Positions 46,001 through 58,634 of a DNA stretch of 64,000 bases are shown piece by piece; the stretch's first letter is position 1, and every line of letters starts with the position of its first letter. A program made the position numbers and the translations under genes. The notes under the pieces are model-generated. The model worked only from the letters and a program-made list of their open reading frames with translations. It did no database searches and was not told the origin of the DNA. This stretch comes from Pocillopora verrucosa (taxonomy: Eukaryota > Cnidaria > Anthozoa > Scleractinia > Pocilloporidae): the NCBI RefSeq assembly GCF_036669915.1, contig NC_089316.1, positions 8,048,020 to 8,112,019 on the forward strand, written 5' to 3'.

Positions 46001-49000
46001 TAGCAATTAACGTGAGTGTTTCAGAATATTTGCCAGCCTTGGTTAACTGGGGAAAGTTTTCCGCTTATTAATCACCATATGACAAGCAATATTAATAAAC
46101 GCTTTTTCGTCATCCAAGCATAACCTTAAGAAAACATCAAAGAAAAGCGAGCTCGATTGTTTTTTTTCACGGAGAACGGAGAAGTACAACAGCTCCCCAC
46201 GAGAGGCGAGCGAGCAAATATAGGAACATTACACCCTGAGGGGCGAGGCGCCATTCTCATCACACAATTTCACTCAGGCTATCCTTTATTGCAAGTGGAA
46301 GGCAAAAATCCAATTTCTTTCTTACGGAGAAAGACAAGTACAATGGCTTTCTCCTTAGGAGGATCCTTTCGACATGAAAATATTCTACCCCACAGAGCAA
46401 GACACATCCATCACGCTGTAAATACAATGCATCCTTCTATTCTATTGCGTGTGAAATATTGAGTACTTTCAATTAATTTAATGAAAAATGAGTTCATCAT
46501 TTCTCTCAGTTTGACAGCAATGGATCAAAATTAATTTTCGCTCTCTGACCCTTGATTTTAGCGTTTACAAAATTATATTCTAAGAGGTTTTAGAGGCGTA
46601 GCGCGCGAAATCCTCGATCATAAGACTTATTTCAGAGTTTAAGAACTCTTGGCCTTAGTTAGGTGAATATAGCTCTCTACAACCAAGAGATTTGATGTCA
46701 GGAAATAAAAAAGTCTCAAACATCTCCGCTAATACTTCAGACTGCTTATTAACCCACGCCCTCTCTTTTAATGATTGAAACAAAACCGCGCAAATCTTCC
46801 TTTCAATTCGTTAACATCAAAGCTTGCCACTCCTATTTGTCGGTGAGTTCAATCGTTCATCTGATAACTACTCGCTAGGACGGTTGCGTCAGTACCGCAA
46901 TGATCACGGTTACCTTCGCAGTTGATCCGCGAAGTAAAAATTTAAATCCCCAGGGGGAAAGTATTCACAAGCACAACTTTATTGACGTGGAGCGCGTTTT
47001 GAATTTGGTTTTAAAAAACCAAATTAAAGTAATCACGAGAGCCAATCAGAGAAAAGAAAATTTCTCAACGAACCAATGAGAACTAAAAACAAAACAAAAC
47101 AACTCAGAAGCGTTGGAAAGCCCGAGTGACCGAGTCGCGATTTGTTTTAGTTTACATCTGACTGGTTTAGAAGAGGACGCAAGCTGTATGGAGCAATCAC
47201 AGGGCTTAGCAATGGAAACCCCAAGCAATCCCTAAACACACTCAATTCAAAATTTTTCAAACACCCTCTGCCACAATTGATGAATTTACAGTTTGCTTTG
47301 CCTTTTTCTGTAGAAGACGACAAGAACAAGGCTGAGGAAGACGAGGGAGAGTATGAGGAGGACGACAATGACTACGATCGTGAACTGAACGACGATAGGT
47401 CTTTTCCAAAATATTCTAGAGAAGAAGATGCCGAGGAGTCGCTTTATCGTGAAGAGGAGCCGTTGAGGAGTGATGACGAAGAGGAATCTTACAGTGCACC
47501 AGTAGAAAATGACGATAGTGAAGCGGAGTATTTCGAGGAGGATCCCAATGACGTCGAGGCGGAAGAAACCGAAGATGCTGAGGATGAGGCCCTTCCGTCT
47601 GACGATGAACCCGAAGAAGTATCGAACGACTTTGCAGACGATGCTTTGGAAACAGCCGAAGAGGAAGCTGAGGCCGCACAAGATGATGAGGCCCATAGTG
47701 CACCAGCAGAGGAGGATACAGCTCAGCAGGATGAAGCAAAGGAGGATTCTGTAAAAGACGAAGCAGAGATGCCCACCGATGAGGACGAAGCAGAGATGCT
47801 CACCGATGAGGACGAAGCAAAGGAGGAAGATGAGCCTGAAAAGGAGGAGGATGCTGAAGACACATCAGAGGAGGAGGATGAGGCCGCGGAAGTTAGCCAG
47901 AACGAAGATGAATCAGACAAGGATAAATATGATGATGACACCTTTGCAGATGATGAGATAGAGGAAGTACCTCAAGAGGAAGATGAGGCCAAGGAAGAAG
48001 AGGAGGCAGCGAAGGAAGAAGATGAGGCAGAAGAGACAGGTCATAACGACGATGCAGGTGAGAAGGCAGAGGATGAAGCCAAAGAGGAAGAGGAGGCCGA
48101 AGACGTGCCTCTGGAAGAAGATGCAGCTGAGGAAGTACCTCAAGAAATGGATGAAAGTCAAGAGGAAGACTATGCCGAGAAAGAGGCAGATGAACCATCT
48201 GACGATGAAGATGAGGCCGAAGAGGCCGCTGATCACCGTGTAAGTGCGTCTCGCTTCAGAGATCTGCCTTCTGTGGAGAAAATGGTCATGGATACCAAGA
48301 AGTTGGGTAAGTTATTCGGTTTACACATCTCATTTCCAGAAAAAGTTTTCTGCATTGAGAGATGAAGCCACTTCATTATAACACTAAGAGATTTAGGACA
48401 AGTTTAGGTGTTGTGGCATTATTTGAAAACTTGATAGCAAGCCGCACGATATTGATCAAAGTTAAGATCAAAGATTAACTGCTGTTCTGCTAGACAACAA
48501 GGGGACGACGATTGCGGGTATTTGGATATTTTCAATCGTCTAACTGACCTGACATTGGTTGCATGGCATTAATATGTTTTTGATATCTTAGAAAATAAAG
48601 TTCATTGTTTAACAAAGCAGAGAATGAGTGACTAATAATTATCAAATAGATATCATGTTGCGGTGCGTCTGTTCAGTAATAGATCACAGATAATGTAAAA
48701 AAAAAAACAAAAACAAAAACAAAAAATCATCACAGCCGAGTATGGCTCTGATGTTCTGGCCACATTTTGTCGTTAACTGTCATTCATTACTGTACAGACC
48801 CATGGCAACATGAAATCTACTTGTGTTTAAAGGTTAAAAGCAAAGGGTTGTTAATGGTGACGTCCTCTATGCGTTTCCCTCCAAGAACCAATCGAGATGC
48901 CTGTATAATTCAGCCTTTCATATCATTCCGCGAAACTTTTCTCCAAACCAAAATGAAGAAAGGCAGGAAATCAGAACTAACCGTCAGCAAACCAGAATTA

Positions 49001-49273
49001 AAAATTAAATGACGCCAAAGATGCACCAAAATGAAAATGTCAACTGGCAAACTAAGTAGGAGGAGGGAAGGGTTGGTTAAGTGTATTATTATCCAAGAGG
49101 CTTAGCAACCCCACATCTTTTTTTTTAACCTTAAGAATGAATGAAATCTGAAATTAAATTCATGCTGTTGCTTGATGATTTTGTTTCGATTTTTCTTCAC
49201 AGAAAGAGAACTGGCGTATTTTAAGAAGAATGGACTTCTGGACGAAGAGGATGCTTATGAGCTTGACCAGTAA
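43053..49273 (+). CDS. secreted Glu-rich acidic protein
   Basis: Exons 43053-43242, 43323-43391, 47314-48306 and 49203-49273 join in frame (phase 1) to 440 aa. Residues 1-19 are a clear signal peptide (MLKIVLVMMFAAFAPTTALP). The next 85 residues are Tyr/Asp-rich with a dibasic-like LFRRDP. The 331-codon third exon is dominated by Glu, Asp and Ala in EEDEAEE-type runs with scattered Ser, Pro and Val, almost free of Cys and aromatic residues. The last 40 residues are ordered-looking and amphipathic (ASRFRDLPSVEKMVMDTKKL, then RELAYFKKNGLLDEED). It could be an acidic matrix protein of the skeleton, a granin-like secretory-granule protein or a calcium-binding luminal protein; the sequence alone does not decide. 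Intron 2 (3.9 kb) shows nothing recognisable. Confidence 0.85.
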
Positions 49274-49539
49274 ACCTGATGAGTTTAAAGCATATCTTTC
49301 TTAATTTTTTTTTAATCACAATCATTTTACAAAAAGATAGCAGACCTTTTTTTCAAGTTAAACTTGCATGTGCAGTATGTTGTATAATCGGTATTATATT
49401 CAAAATAAGCTTGTAAAAAAATTTTATTTTTATTAATTAGAAAGCCTTTGTTTCCATTTTCCATTGTTTCTAAGCATTTTTGAAATTTCCTTTTGAACGC
49501 CAAGTGTATTGTCAAAATTTTGTTTCTAATCCGATGCAC

Positions 49540-49545
49540 AATAAA
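49540..49545 (+). terminator. polyadenylation signal AATAAA of the acidic-protein gene
   Basis: AATAAA about 270 bases after the stop, in a T-rich context. Confidence 0.65.
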
Positions 49546-51753
49546 GTATTCAATCATTTGTTACTTGCTTTTCGTGTTACATGCTTTTCATTTAGCTACA
49601 TCCGTTTTGTGTTGCATGTTTCGCATTAACGCGTGATACAAGGGGGGACCTGAATCGCCGTTTAGGGAGGGAGGGGGTCCTGATCTAAAGAACACGGAAT
49701 ATTTTTAAAAATACACCAAGAGAGGTCGCAGTCATAGAACCTAGTAATTTAGAACCGGTACAATCTCTGATCGCTTTAAATACTTAAATCAAAAACCATT
49801 TCAACAATCTTCCTAATATTCTTTCCCGTGTGCAGATTGAAAGCCTTAGTCTCGTACTTTTTGTAGTGCAAAGTCTGGGTACTATCATGGTCTTCTTAAG
49901 GAAGACGAAGCCTGGACCAAGCGAAGGGTCAGAAGGACCATCAAAAAGTTTCTAGAGACCCTCTTCTTCTCCAGGTAGTGTGAAGAAATATTACCCTGGA
50001 AATGCAATTACGCTTTTACAACAGCCCCGCCACCTTGAATTTTTTTATGTCATTGATATCTATAACAAGAAGCTGTGATATCCTTTGAAAATGGAAGCGT
50101 TGATAGGATCAGGTCCTTTAACGCCACAACTGAAAAACTGTTGGTGCAAGAATTTAAAAAAGAGCCCATCACACTACGAATTTACATAACGTTCTAATAG
50201 GCCATTTTACAGTTGTGTACTTAGTTGCCAAGCCTTTGATTAGGAGTGAGGCTGATGGTAACTGTGTTGTGATAGAGACCTGTATCTAGTCAGCGTGATA
50301 ACAAAGTAATTTTTATTTTAAAAGCGGCAAGGTTTGTATTATAGTAAGGTCAACCTTGGCCTCACTCTTGTTTAAAGGCCTGGAAACCAAGCACAAAACT
50401 GTACAATGGACAATTTGCGTTGTGGTTCGAACGGTGGAGACATCGAGACTACAGCCAAGCCGGGGGCCCTCTCGCACGCTGGCTTCGCTCGTTGGCTCGA
50501 ATGTCACGGGCATCACCGCGGCTCATCCCGCAACGCAAAAGAGGGCCTGTCAATATCAATATCCAATTGATTAAGCTTCCCATAGGTATTGACTTGTAAG
50601 ATGGATAATCAGACTTCTCTGTTTTCTTAAGAAAAAACTGTCAGTCTAGCTTAAAGAAAAGGCGGTTCCTGTTTTTCCTTGTTCGGGCGAGTGAAGCGAA
50701 AACATGGATTAACGCGTCCTCCTTTGGAACGTGACTTACCTTTTATGCCAGCCTTGTGTTTTCTCTCTACCCCTGAAAAACGGGAAGAAAACACTCTTAT
50801 CAACGAAAGTGAAATAAGAAAATTAATGATGGTGGAATGGAAGAAAGGAAACAAATAAAGACATGGGAAACTGATGTCGCATGGTTGAAAATAGAATGAA
50901 GATTAGTCCACTTACAATTAAGGATTGAGGCCTACTTCTGTGCTGACCTAACTTACTATGTCAATGAGAAGCAGCTGCGTAAAAAAAAACAACAACAACA
51001 ACAACAAAAAAACACGGAAAAAGTTGAAGGGGTCGTAGTTCTCCATCGGACTCACAGATTTCCATCGTAACCACACCCAAATTTTGGCATACGGACTGTA
51101 GAATCCAGTCCACCGCTCCGACAATTGTAGTTCGGTTTGTGCATGCGTATACCGTTTTGAAAAAAAAGAACGCCACGTGTTTGTAGTTGTCAGGAAGTCT
51201 AGTTATTAAAAGAGTGTATTATATAGAAGCGGTTGTTACACGGAGTTCGACCATTAAAGTTACAACCGCGCTCAAAACAAATTGTTGCAGCGGAAATTTA
51301 GCCCTAAATCTTTTGTTTATTGCACGTTTTTAAAATTTTTTACTCCAAATGATGCATTTCTAGTGTTCTGATTGGTTCATTCAACCCCGGCTATCAGCTC
51401 ACATTCCGAGTCACCTCATATGAAAATGCAATGCACCAACTGTTGCAGCAAACTGTGGCAGAGCTGAAAAATGCTCCAAATACCCAAATATCCAGGATTT
51501 GATGGAATTGAGTAAAATAGTTATTCCATTCGCGCTTGCTGGACACAAAAATAATTGGTTGAAGCTCACTCGGTGCTAAAGGCCTTATTGGGTACGCCTT
51601 GTTACGGCAGTTGGTAATTACTCTGAATAAATCATTATGTTGAGATGATATTTAACACGTTGTAACATGTTTTGCGACGAAAGACGTGAAAGTTTTTAGA
51701 GATACGGCTGACCAGCATGTATTGGGTCGTCAGATCCGTTTGAAATCAACAAA
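49546..51753. other. intergenic between the acidic-protein gene and MFF
   Basis: Holds the MITE at 50202-50409. A CAA-type microsatellite lies at about 50984-51010. No gene recognised. The MFF promoter must lie in the last few hundred bases. Confidence 0.6.
50202..50409 (+). mobile_element. second copy of the 28-bp-TIR MITE
   Basis: CCATTTTACAGTTGTGTACT...GCACAAAACTGTACAATGG, matching 38937-39137 along its length. Confidence 0.85.
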
Positions 51754-53077
51754 ATGGCGGGGGTGTCTTCTGAGTTGTCTTCAAACATACCGTTTGACTT
51801 TCATGACGGAAGACTCGACGGAGATCTCTCCCAAAAAATGAGGATCCCTCAGACAATCACTGTACAAGGAGGTGACGAAGAGTACTTACTGAACGAACCG
51901 AAAAAGATTCTCAGCGATAGAGTGCCCATGTCGATCCCTGACAGAATTGAACTTGGTTCGTACTCGCCCAAAAGTGACATTCCGAGAGATTTAAAAGATG
52001 AAATGGTGGCAGTCAACTCTTTGAGTAGCATGATAACTCCTCCACGAACACTGACCGTTGAAGATACAAAATCAGCGCATTATCCTCAAACTAGAACCGC
52101 GCCTGTAAGTGGTTCGCCAACAGCAGCTCGTGGAAACATAAATCGCAGAACGAATGCCGCCAGAGACATTGACGATGAAAGGTGTGTTTGAATTAATTAT
52201 ATTAGATATTTTGGTTTTCGATCAAGATCCGACGTCTTTTTCTACCTTTTTTCCGCTTAGAGAATGGTCATACACGTTGCTTGTTTGAAAATCTATCAAA
52301 TTAGTTCTTCTTGATATTTTGAAATCGAGATTCTTATATTTAATCCTTGATTAAAAGATGAGTATTCTCTAGGTTTTACTAGTAAATAGCACTAGCCATC
52401 GACACAGTCGATCGAAGAATTATGTTTTTTAGCCATAATAGTCATTTTTGTTTTAAATATCCATCACTTTTAAACCTTGTTTGTTGCGGGTGCTTTTATA
52501 GCATAATTTCAATTTTATCATTATTTAAAGTTACAATTAAGCAGCTGAAATGTTTGACAACAGTGCAGCGAAGATTTTTCGGACAGGGGGAAGGGAGGGA
52601 GGCTATTGGTGTTGTTTAAGTGGTATTTGTTGGGATACCATGCTATTTTACAATCACATATTATTGCTTTCTGTCTGCAAAGAGGAGAGGCATTCATTTG
52701 ATTGCCCCTCTTCTCCTCTTCCCCACTCCCCCCTTCTAAACCCCATTTAGCACTGGATAGAAAGTAAACCATATTGCCCTGCATGGTTTTTCATTCTGAA
52801 CTGAATTCATTCTTTTTACAGCATTGCTGTTGGTCTTGAGGTGATAGGAGAAGGAACTACTTTAGAAAGTGACAGTGATATTGGCCATTATTTGGGAGGC
52901 GACTCACCTGACTCAAGAAAATTAATCCTGCAGATGCAACTTCTAAATAGCAGAGTAAATGAACTGGAGAGAAATGTTGAACACAACTCAGTTGGATTTT
53001 GGTCAAAAATGATTTTCTTTACTTTCACGATTATCAATCCCATTCTCTTACACTGGCTGTTCTGGAGAAGGAGGTGA
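51754..53077 (+). CDS. MFF: mitochondrial fission factor
   Basis: Exons 51754-52181 and 52822-53077 join in frame to 227 aa. The N-terminal part has the family's short repeated motifs (KMRIPQTITV, MSIPDRIEL, TPPRTLTV, equivalent to the MRVPEKL, VPERI and TPPRVLTL elements of vertebrate MFF). The C-terminus has a short coiled coil (LQMQLLNSRVNELERNV), a tail-anchor helix (MIFFTFTIINPILLHWLFW) and a basic RRR end. MFF is a tail-anchored receptor on the outer mitochondrial and peroxisomal membranes that recruits the dynamin DRP1 for fission. The protein is shorter than human MFF; the variable middle is reduced. Confidence 0.93.
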
Positions 53078-53156
53078 AGAAATAAACCAAAGTACCACTT
53101 AGCTTTACTTTTGAGCTTTAGACCATCATGTAAATTTTGTTATACACGATAGTGCC

Positions 53157-53162
53157 AATAAA
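53157..53162 (+). terminator. polyadenylation signal AATAAA of MFF
   Basis: AATAAA 80 bases after the MFF stop codon. Confidence 0.7.
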
Positions 53163-53536
53163 AAGATAAGGGTAGAGCTGACTAATGTAAACCATTTTTG
53201 ATGAGACTCTTTGTATCATCAAGCAAAAATAGTGCTGTGATTTTCAGAGTAGAAGGGTCAATCTCAATGAACTGGTTAATGCCCACATCAATGTTGACAC
53301 TTTCATCTGATAGAGAGGCAGTACTGTTAAAAGGTCAATGCTTTTTTAAAAAGGAGTAGGAGACTGAATATATAAATGGTAATAATTGCACTTTGTTTTT
53401 GTTTAGAAGTTTCCTGACATATTACTTAGTATACTGGTTATTGAATTTGTGTAGAGGAAATTTGGATTTTTCCAACAATTAATTTATAGGCCTCTTACAT
53501 TAAATCTCTTAAAATGTTAACTAAGTGCAACTTAGC

Positions 53537-53746
53537 AACAACTCTTCACACCCTAACATCAGTATGCATATTCTCCATACTGTTCTCTATACATTTCCTG
53601 AGGTGCTGACAAAGAGAATTTGTTTGACAACGAAGAGCTTCCATAAGTGGTGATCAATTCCTTTGTTCTCATGACCTTAATGTTTGATTTAGGGGTGATA
53701 TTGTGAGGAGAAATTAGATGCTAGTCACTTTAGATCAAAAGGTTCA
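53537..53746 (+). mobile_element. MITE family 1 copy
   Basis: ACACCCTAACATCAGTATGC, TCTCCATACTGTTCTCTATA and GGGGTGATATTGTGAGGAG in the family order; the termini are eroded. Confidence 0.8.
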
Positions 53747-54086
53747 ACCAACTTGTTTTAACTCTTGACTGTAAGTGAAAGTATTCATATAAAGAAACAG
53801 ATTAAACATTTAACCAATTATTCTAAGCCTTGATTTTTTACACCACAAAATCATACTACAGCCAGTCCAGTGTTCTACGCCATAAACCAACGCTCCAGGT
53901 TCCAATTTTGGCCTAGAAACAGTGAATAAAGAGCCACTTTGGGGATATGCCACTGATGAAATCCATTATTTTTACTATTACTGTCATGATAACATACCTC
54001 TTACTAGCCAAGTTAGAGGTGCACACTGTGAGGTACAGACTGAGTTTTTTCTGCTGGTATTTAGCATTTTATGGCCTGGGCACAAA

Positions 54087-55073
54087 GTGCGTTGGCCATA
54101 AATAAGAGAGGAAAAAACAAGACAATACTTACAATCAAGAAATATTTTTGCGATGGAGGTGTCCATGGTTAATGATTATTGACCCGAGAGAGACTGCAAT
54201 AAAGTTTGGAGTCTGGGAATGAGGTAGTAACATTAACAACACCACTTTATTTGATTCAGTTGTTGTTAGTGATGTGCCGATTGATCTAGTTGCCAGTGCC
54301 AAATACTAGGCCTCAACATCACCAGTGATATGAAATGAACTGTCACATTGACTCCATTATCAAGAAAGGCAAGAAGTGCTTGTATAGTAAACTCTGGTTT
54401 TTGTACTTGCGAGCTAGTTCAGTTTTTCTACTCTTGCATTTGTCCCTGTCACAGAGTATGCTTGTTCTGTCTTTTAGAACAGTCTCCCCATGTACCTCTC
54501 CAATGGACTGGAAGGAGTAGTAAAAGTGCAGGCTATGCATGTCATTTTTATCTTTTTGCTGATATAATGGAGCATTGGTTGAATCAGGCTTACTTAAACT
54601 TTCAGACAGCCATCAGGAACTAATTGATAAACTATTTAACCCTTTAAACCCTAAGATCTGATCGTTGTTTCCCCCTTCTAGCTGCTACACATTTCCTTTT
54701 AAATTCGTTACAAGAATTTGGTGTTAGATCAAGAGAACAACCTCTTCCTGACAAGTTTGAGTATTCTCACTACCTGTTTGCTGGATAATTGAATGGATAT
54801 TATAGGGAGAAGTTACATGTTTATCACTTCTGGAGGTTAAAGGGTTAAGAGTGCGTTGGCCACAAATAAGAGAGGAAAAAACAAGATGATGCTTACAATC
54901 AAGAAATATTTTGCAATGGAGGTGTTCATGGTTTAATGGTAATTGACAAGAGAGATTACAATAAAGTTTGGGGTCTGGGAATGAAGTAGCAACATTAACA
55001 ACACCACTTTATTTGATCCAGTTGTGGTTAATACTGATTGGTCTAGTTGCCAGTGCCAAAATACTAGGCCTCA
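54087..55073 (+). repeat. direct duplication, about 225 bp, with a MITE abutting copy 2
   Basis: 54087-54314 and 54848-55073 share most of their sequence (CTTACAATCAAGAAATATTT, CATTAACAACACCACTTTAT, GATC-AGTTGCCAGTGCC). A family 2 MITE (54637-54847) ends exactly where copy 2 begins. Confidence 0.85.
54637..54847 (+). mobile_element. MITE family 2 copy
   Basis: TTAACCCTTTAAACCC at the left, TTAAAGGGTTAA at the right, internal words as at 11344-11535. Confidence 0.85.
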
Positions 55074-55549
55074 TACAGAGGGAACAGAAAAATGTCCGTA
55101 ACCTCCTCCTTGCTTGTGACACAGTTACCTTGAACCTAAGAAACGTATGGAAGTTTAGGCCTGTCTTCAAGACAAACAGATCTGGTAACAGTTTTGTTAC
55201 TTTTAATGCACTAAAGGCCTGAATGATTTTACTAGACTTCCATATTTCTTCGACACATTTTATTGACAAACATAACATATTTTACAAATATTTTTAAACC
55301 AACTTGTTTTAAACTATGGGTAGTCCTATTAATGTAATCATCAATATCATCTTTTCGTAGTAACCGTAAAATTCAGTTGTTGGTTCCAAAGTAGTTATCA
55401 ATAAACTATCCAGCGAAACTATATATCTAACAAGCACATTTCACTCAAGCGCCAGTCCTATAAGGAGTTGCTGTCACTGGAAGATGCTCTCCCATTGATA
55501 TATATCAGGGCATCTTTAAGAAAATTTCAAAAAGCCTTTTTAAGTCTTT

Positions 55550-55740
55550 CACTCACTCTCCTCACTCACCAGGAGTGACCAAAGAGGAATTCTCCTTACA
55601 ATTTCACAACATTTTCAAGCAGAAAGGTTAAAAGGAGAAGGAAAAACATAAATTAGTGAAAATGGATTGGATTCAACACCAAATTCTCAACACTGAAATA
55701 CTAAGAATTGTATGATAGACAGTGAGGAGAACTGAATTTT
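55550..55740 (-). mobile_element. MITE-like element (family 3)
   Basis: AGGAGTGACCAAAGAGGAAT, TCTCCTTACAATTTCACA and ACAGTGAGGAGAACTGA recur in the same order at 63453-63670. Confidence 0.7.
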
Positions 55741-56123
55741 AGATCTTAGCTGTGAGTCAGTTGAAGCCAAGTCTAATCTTGTTTTGTGGGCATGGCCCAA
55801 ATCTGTTTTCATCTCCGAAAGGAAACAATTCTCAAACAGCTAATAGCAGCGAAAACTTTAAAATGAGAGGCAATTTGATGAAGTTTCTCTAATTACAGTT
55901 TAAACCATTTTTCTGACAACCTCAGACCTCTATGAGGTACTGCTAAAGCACTAGTTGTTGTCATTTTAGGTTAATGCAGCCTCAAAAGCAAGCAGAAATT
56001 CACAAATTTAATCCCTAAAATAGAAAGGGAAATTCTATCACCTGTAAAGGGGGACTACCCCTTTTTCTGGGTGGAGTTGGGGAGAAGGGAGATTTGTATA
56101 TTACCCCAGTAGGCTGACTAAAT

Positions 56124-56981
56124 TTACACCAGGAAGCAGCAGCAGCAGCAAGCGTGGTAACAAAACTTTGCAGGAATGTTACCAGAATGTTTAGCTTTCA
56201 ACACCATAGAGGCAACACCCTTCATTAGAGCTGAAGAAACTTTGTGACAAGTCCCTGCCCTGGAGATGTAATCAGTAGCTAATGAATGGAGTCGTTTCCC
56301 ATCAAAAGAGTTAAAATGGCCGGGAAAAACTGTATCTACTTGGCTTGATAGTTCTTGTAGTCTTCTGCACGTCTGAACATAGGCAGTAATGTCGCTGTAA
56401 GGGAGCCAGTCGATTAAATATCCATCATACATGGTGTCACCACTAAACAATACCCGTGCTTGTTCATCCACTAACCCGATACTGCCACGAGAGTGACCGG
56501 GGAAATGAAGCACGCGCAATTTTCGGTCTCCAAGATCAAATTCATATCCTTCTTCTAAAACTTCGAATGGCTGAGCTGATTTCACATGGTAGTCTTGAAT
56601 GTTCCATCCCTCGTGAGGGGGAACGGAAATCTCCGCCGTAGTTGTAAAAATCGAGACTGTTTCGTAGTTGTTGCCGTGGCGAATGGCTTCGGCCTCCCGG
56701 CTGTGAATGGCAAAGTTTTCGAACTGATAAAGTCCTCCTGAGTGATCAAAATGAACGTGAGTAGCGACGGCTTCCACAGGTTTGTCGCCGATCAAACTTT
56801 GTTGTTTGAGAAAATCAGGGAGATTCCACAATCCAATCCCTGTGTCGATTACCAAATCTTTCTTGGTGCCTTTGACCAGCCAAATGTTAGCTTGATTTGG
56901 AGAATCAAAGAACCTCTCCCGAAACAAATAAACATTGTCGTATCCCTGCACCTTCTGGATGCTGAATGGTTCTTCGGCCAT
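56124..56981 (-). CDS. MBLAC2: metallo-beta-lactamase domain protein MBLAC2
   Basis: One uninterrupted frame of 285 aa, close to the human length (279). The family opening (ERFFDSPNQANIWLVKGTKK, then DLVIDTGIGL) leads to the metal-binding motif THVHFDHSGG, then LHFPGHSRGS, LFSGDTMYDG and VFPGHFNSFD. These supply the His and Asp ligands for two metal ions. Vertebrate MBLAC2 is described as an acyl-CoA thioesterase, S-palmitoylated at its C-terminus. Here the C-terminus is a cysteine cluster (CYHACCCCC) partly created by a CAG/GCA repeat at 56134-56150, which may be a lipidation site. The gene is intronless, lies tail to tail with MFF and downstream of DYRK4 on the same strand. Confidence 0.95.
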   Translation of the reverse strand: MAEEPFSIQKVQGYDNVYLFRERFFDSPNQANIWLVKGTKKDLVIDTGIGLWNLPDFLKQQSLIGDKPVEAVATHVHFDHSGGLYQFENFAIHSREAEAIRHGNNYETVSIFTTTAEISVPPHEGWNIQDYHVKSAQPFEVLEEGYEFDLGDRKLRVLHFPGHSRGSIGLVDEQARVLFSGDTMYDGYLIDWLPYSDITAYVQTCRRLQELSSQVDTVFPGHFNSFDGKRLHSLATDYISRAGTCHKVSSALMKGVASMVLKAKHSGNIPAKFCYHACCCCCFLV

Positions 56982-58634
56982 TCCAAAATCACTGTTTTGA
57001 ACTAATCCATAACTTCAGAATCGCGATCTCAAGCGTGACTGCAGTGATATCGCGTGACTTTGAACCGAGCACGGGGATCTCTCTTATCAAAATTTCAACC
57101 ATATTTCAAGGCCTTTCGTTACCCTCTTTTCGGAGCTGACAACTTAAGAAATAAATGAGATTGGATTTATAAGAGCTAACTTAATGTTAATGGCCTTTAG
57201 GAGGAAGCCCGCCACCATGCTACTGTGAAACGCGTTTGATAGCTTGAGCCCAGTCTCCCATCATGCAGAGCCCTACGAACTAGCTACCAAGCTACTGCTT
57301 CTCCCTTCATTCACACCAGACAAATGATCGCGGTCAGCCAGTTTATTGAATCCTGCACGTAACAAGATATTTCCACAGAGAATCCTCCACTCAGATAAAG
57401 ATTTCTTTTTACAATTAGAAAATTCTCTGTTTAGTTTAAAAAGGGCAGGGGATCATAATCGTATTCGAAGATAACCTTAAGCGTACAAAGATCTGTCAGT
57501 TTTCAAATACTCCTGACAGTGAACAGTTATGAACGATGCATGTCGTGGATGAAATTTAATTTAACATGTACTTTAGTTTGCTTCATAACGTATTAACATC
57601 ACAAGAAGAATGAACTTTCTGATTACATTTAGGGCTTAAGAAATTTACAATATTTTTCTCCTTAAAACAAACCCAAGGATTTTCTTCTGCATCCTAAATA
57701 TATTAATGGATTTCGAGCTAGGAAAATAACCACGTAATTCAAGACACACCGTTTTGATACCACACTTAAATATTCACTGCAATTTTCTTTCTCTCATAAA
57801 TAATTTATAAAAATATATTAACACAACTCATCAAATATATTAAAACACATCTTGTGAATTAAATATCCAAGCACTCGTATATCAAAATTAAATATACAAC
57901 TTTTTTTTTGTCCTTCAATTTAAAGACAAATAAATAATTTCACTCTGTTAAACTCCAAACGGCGACAACGTTTTCCTAAAGACACCTATACATTTCTGTC
58001 CTTACTGGATTGTCTGGTTAACGCAAAAAAGTCTTCTGTCTTCGAAACTATTTCCACATTAATAGTTGAAAGATTCTGATAATTCAGTTGGAAAAGAAAT
58101 ATATGAATACCGCTTCTTTCCTTGCAAAATTTCTGTACATGTTATGAACATTTTCTTTCAAAATCTTTGAAGTTTTCCTTACAATTGTTATGTCAAACGA
58201 GGGAAAATGTTTCCCGCGGGGGTAAAAACCCAAAGTACAATTTATGAACGATTTTTTTTTTTGGTGAAACTTTGATCACGATCCTTTTAAAATGAGATAT
58301 TTTCATATATACAAGAACCAATTCAAGTCGTGGTACGAAAATAGAAAACACTGTTGTAATATTACCTCATTCACTATACCAAAAACGATGTACCAGTTAA
58401 CTAGCGCTCTGTCTGTATAAAATATTAATGTATGAAAGAAAAAAAATTAAAATCACAGATAGAAAATGACCCTCAGTTTAAAAGTCAGTCTTAAAATCAG
58501 TTCCGATTAAAAAGGTCTGTAGTTAAAGAATTCGCAGCTCGCGGATCAAATTCAGTTTCGATACATCCAATGTGGTATCGCAATTAAAATCTAAGGCATA
58601 TCCCCTCTCGTTGAAGCGACTTAAATCCATTCAT
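56982..58634. other. intergenic between MBLAC2 and DYRK4
   Basis: AT-rich, no coding sequence. It must contain the MBLAC2 promoter at its left end and the DYRK4 3' UTR at its right end. Nothing else recognised. Confidence 0.65.

Larger units (their letters stand above)
53163..56123. other. repeat-rich intergenic between MFF and MBLAC2 (tail to tail)
   Basis: Built largely of repeats listed separately: MITEs at 53537-53746, 54637-54847 and 55550-55740, and a 225-bp direct duplication. No gene recognised. Confidence 0.65.

Noticed and set aside
46157-46462. 101-aa ORF in intron 2 of the acidic-protein gene
   Set aside because: No recognisable domain, no signal peptide, no supporting splice context.
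47286-48243. Antisense and alternate-frame ORFs across the acidic-protein exon
   Set aside because: The Glu codon bias of the real frame removes stops from other frames; none has splice or homology support.
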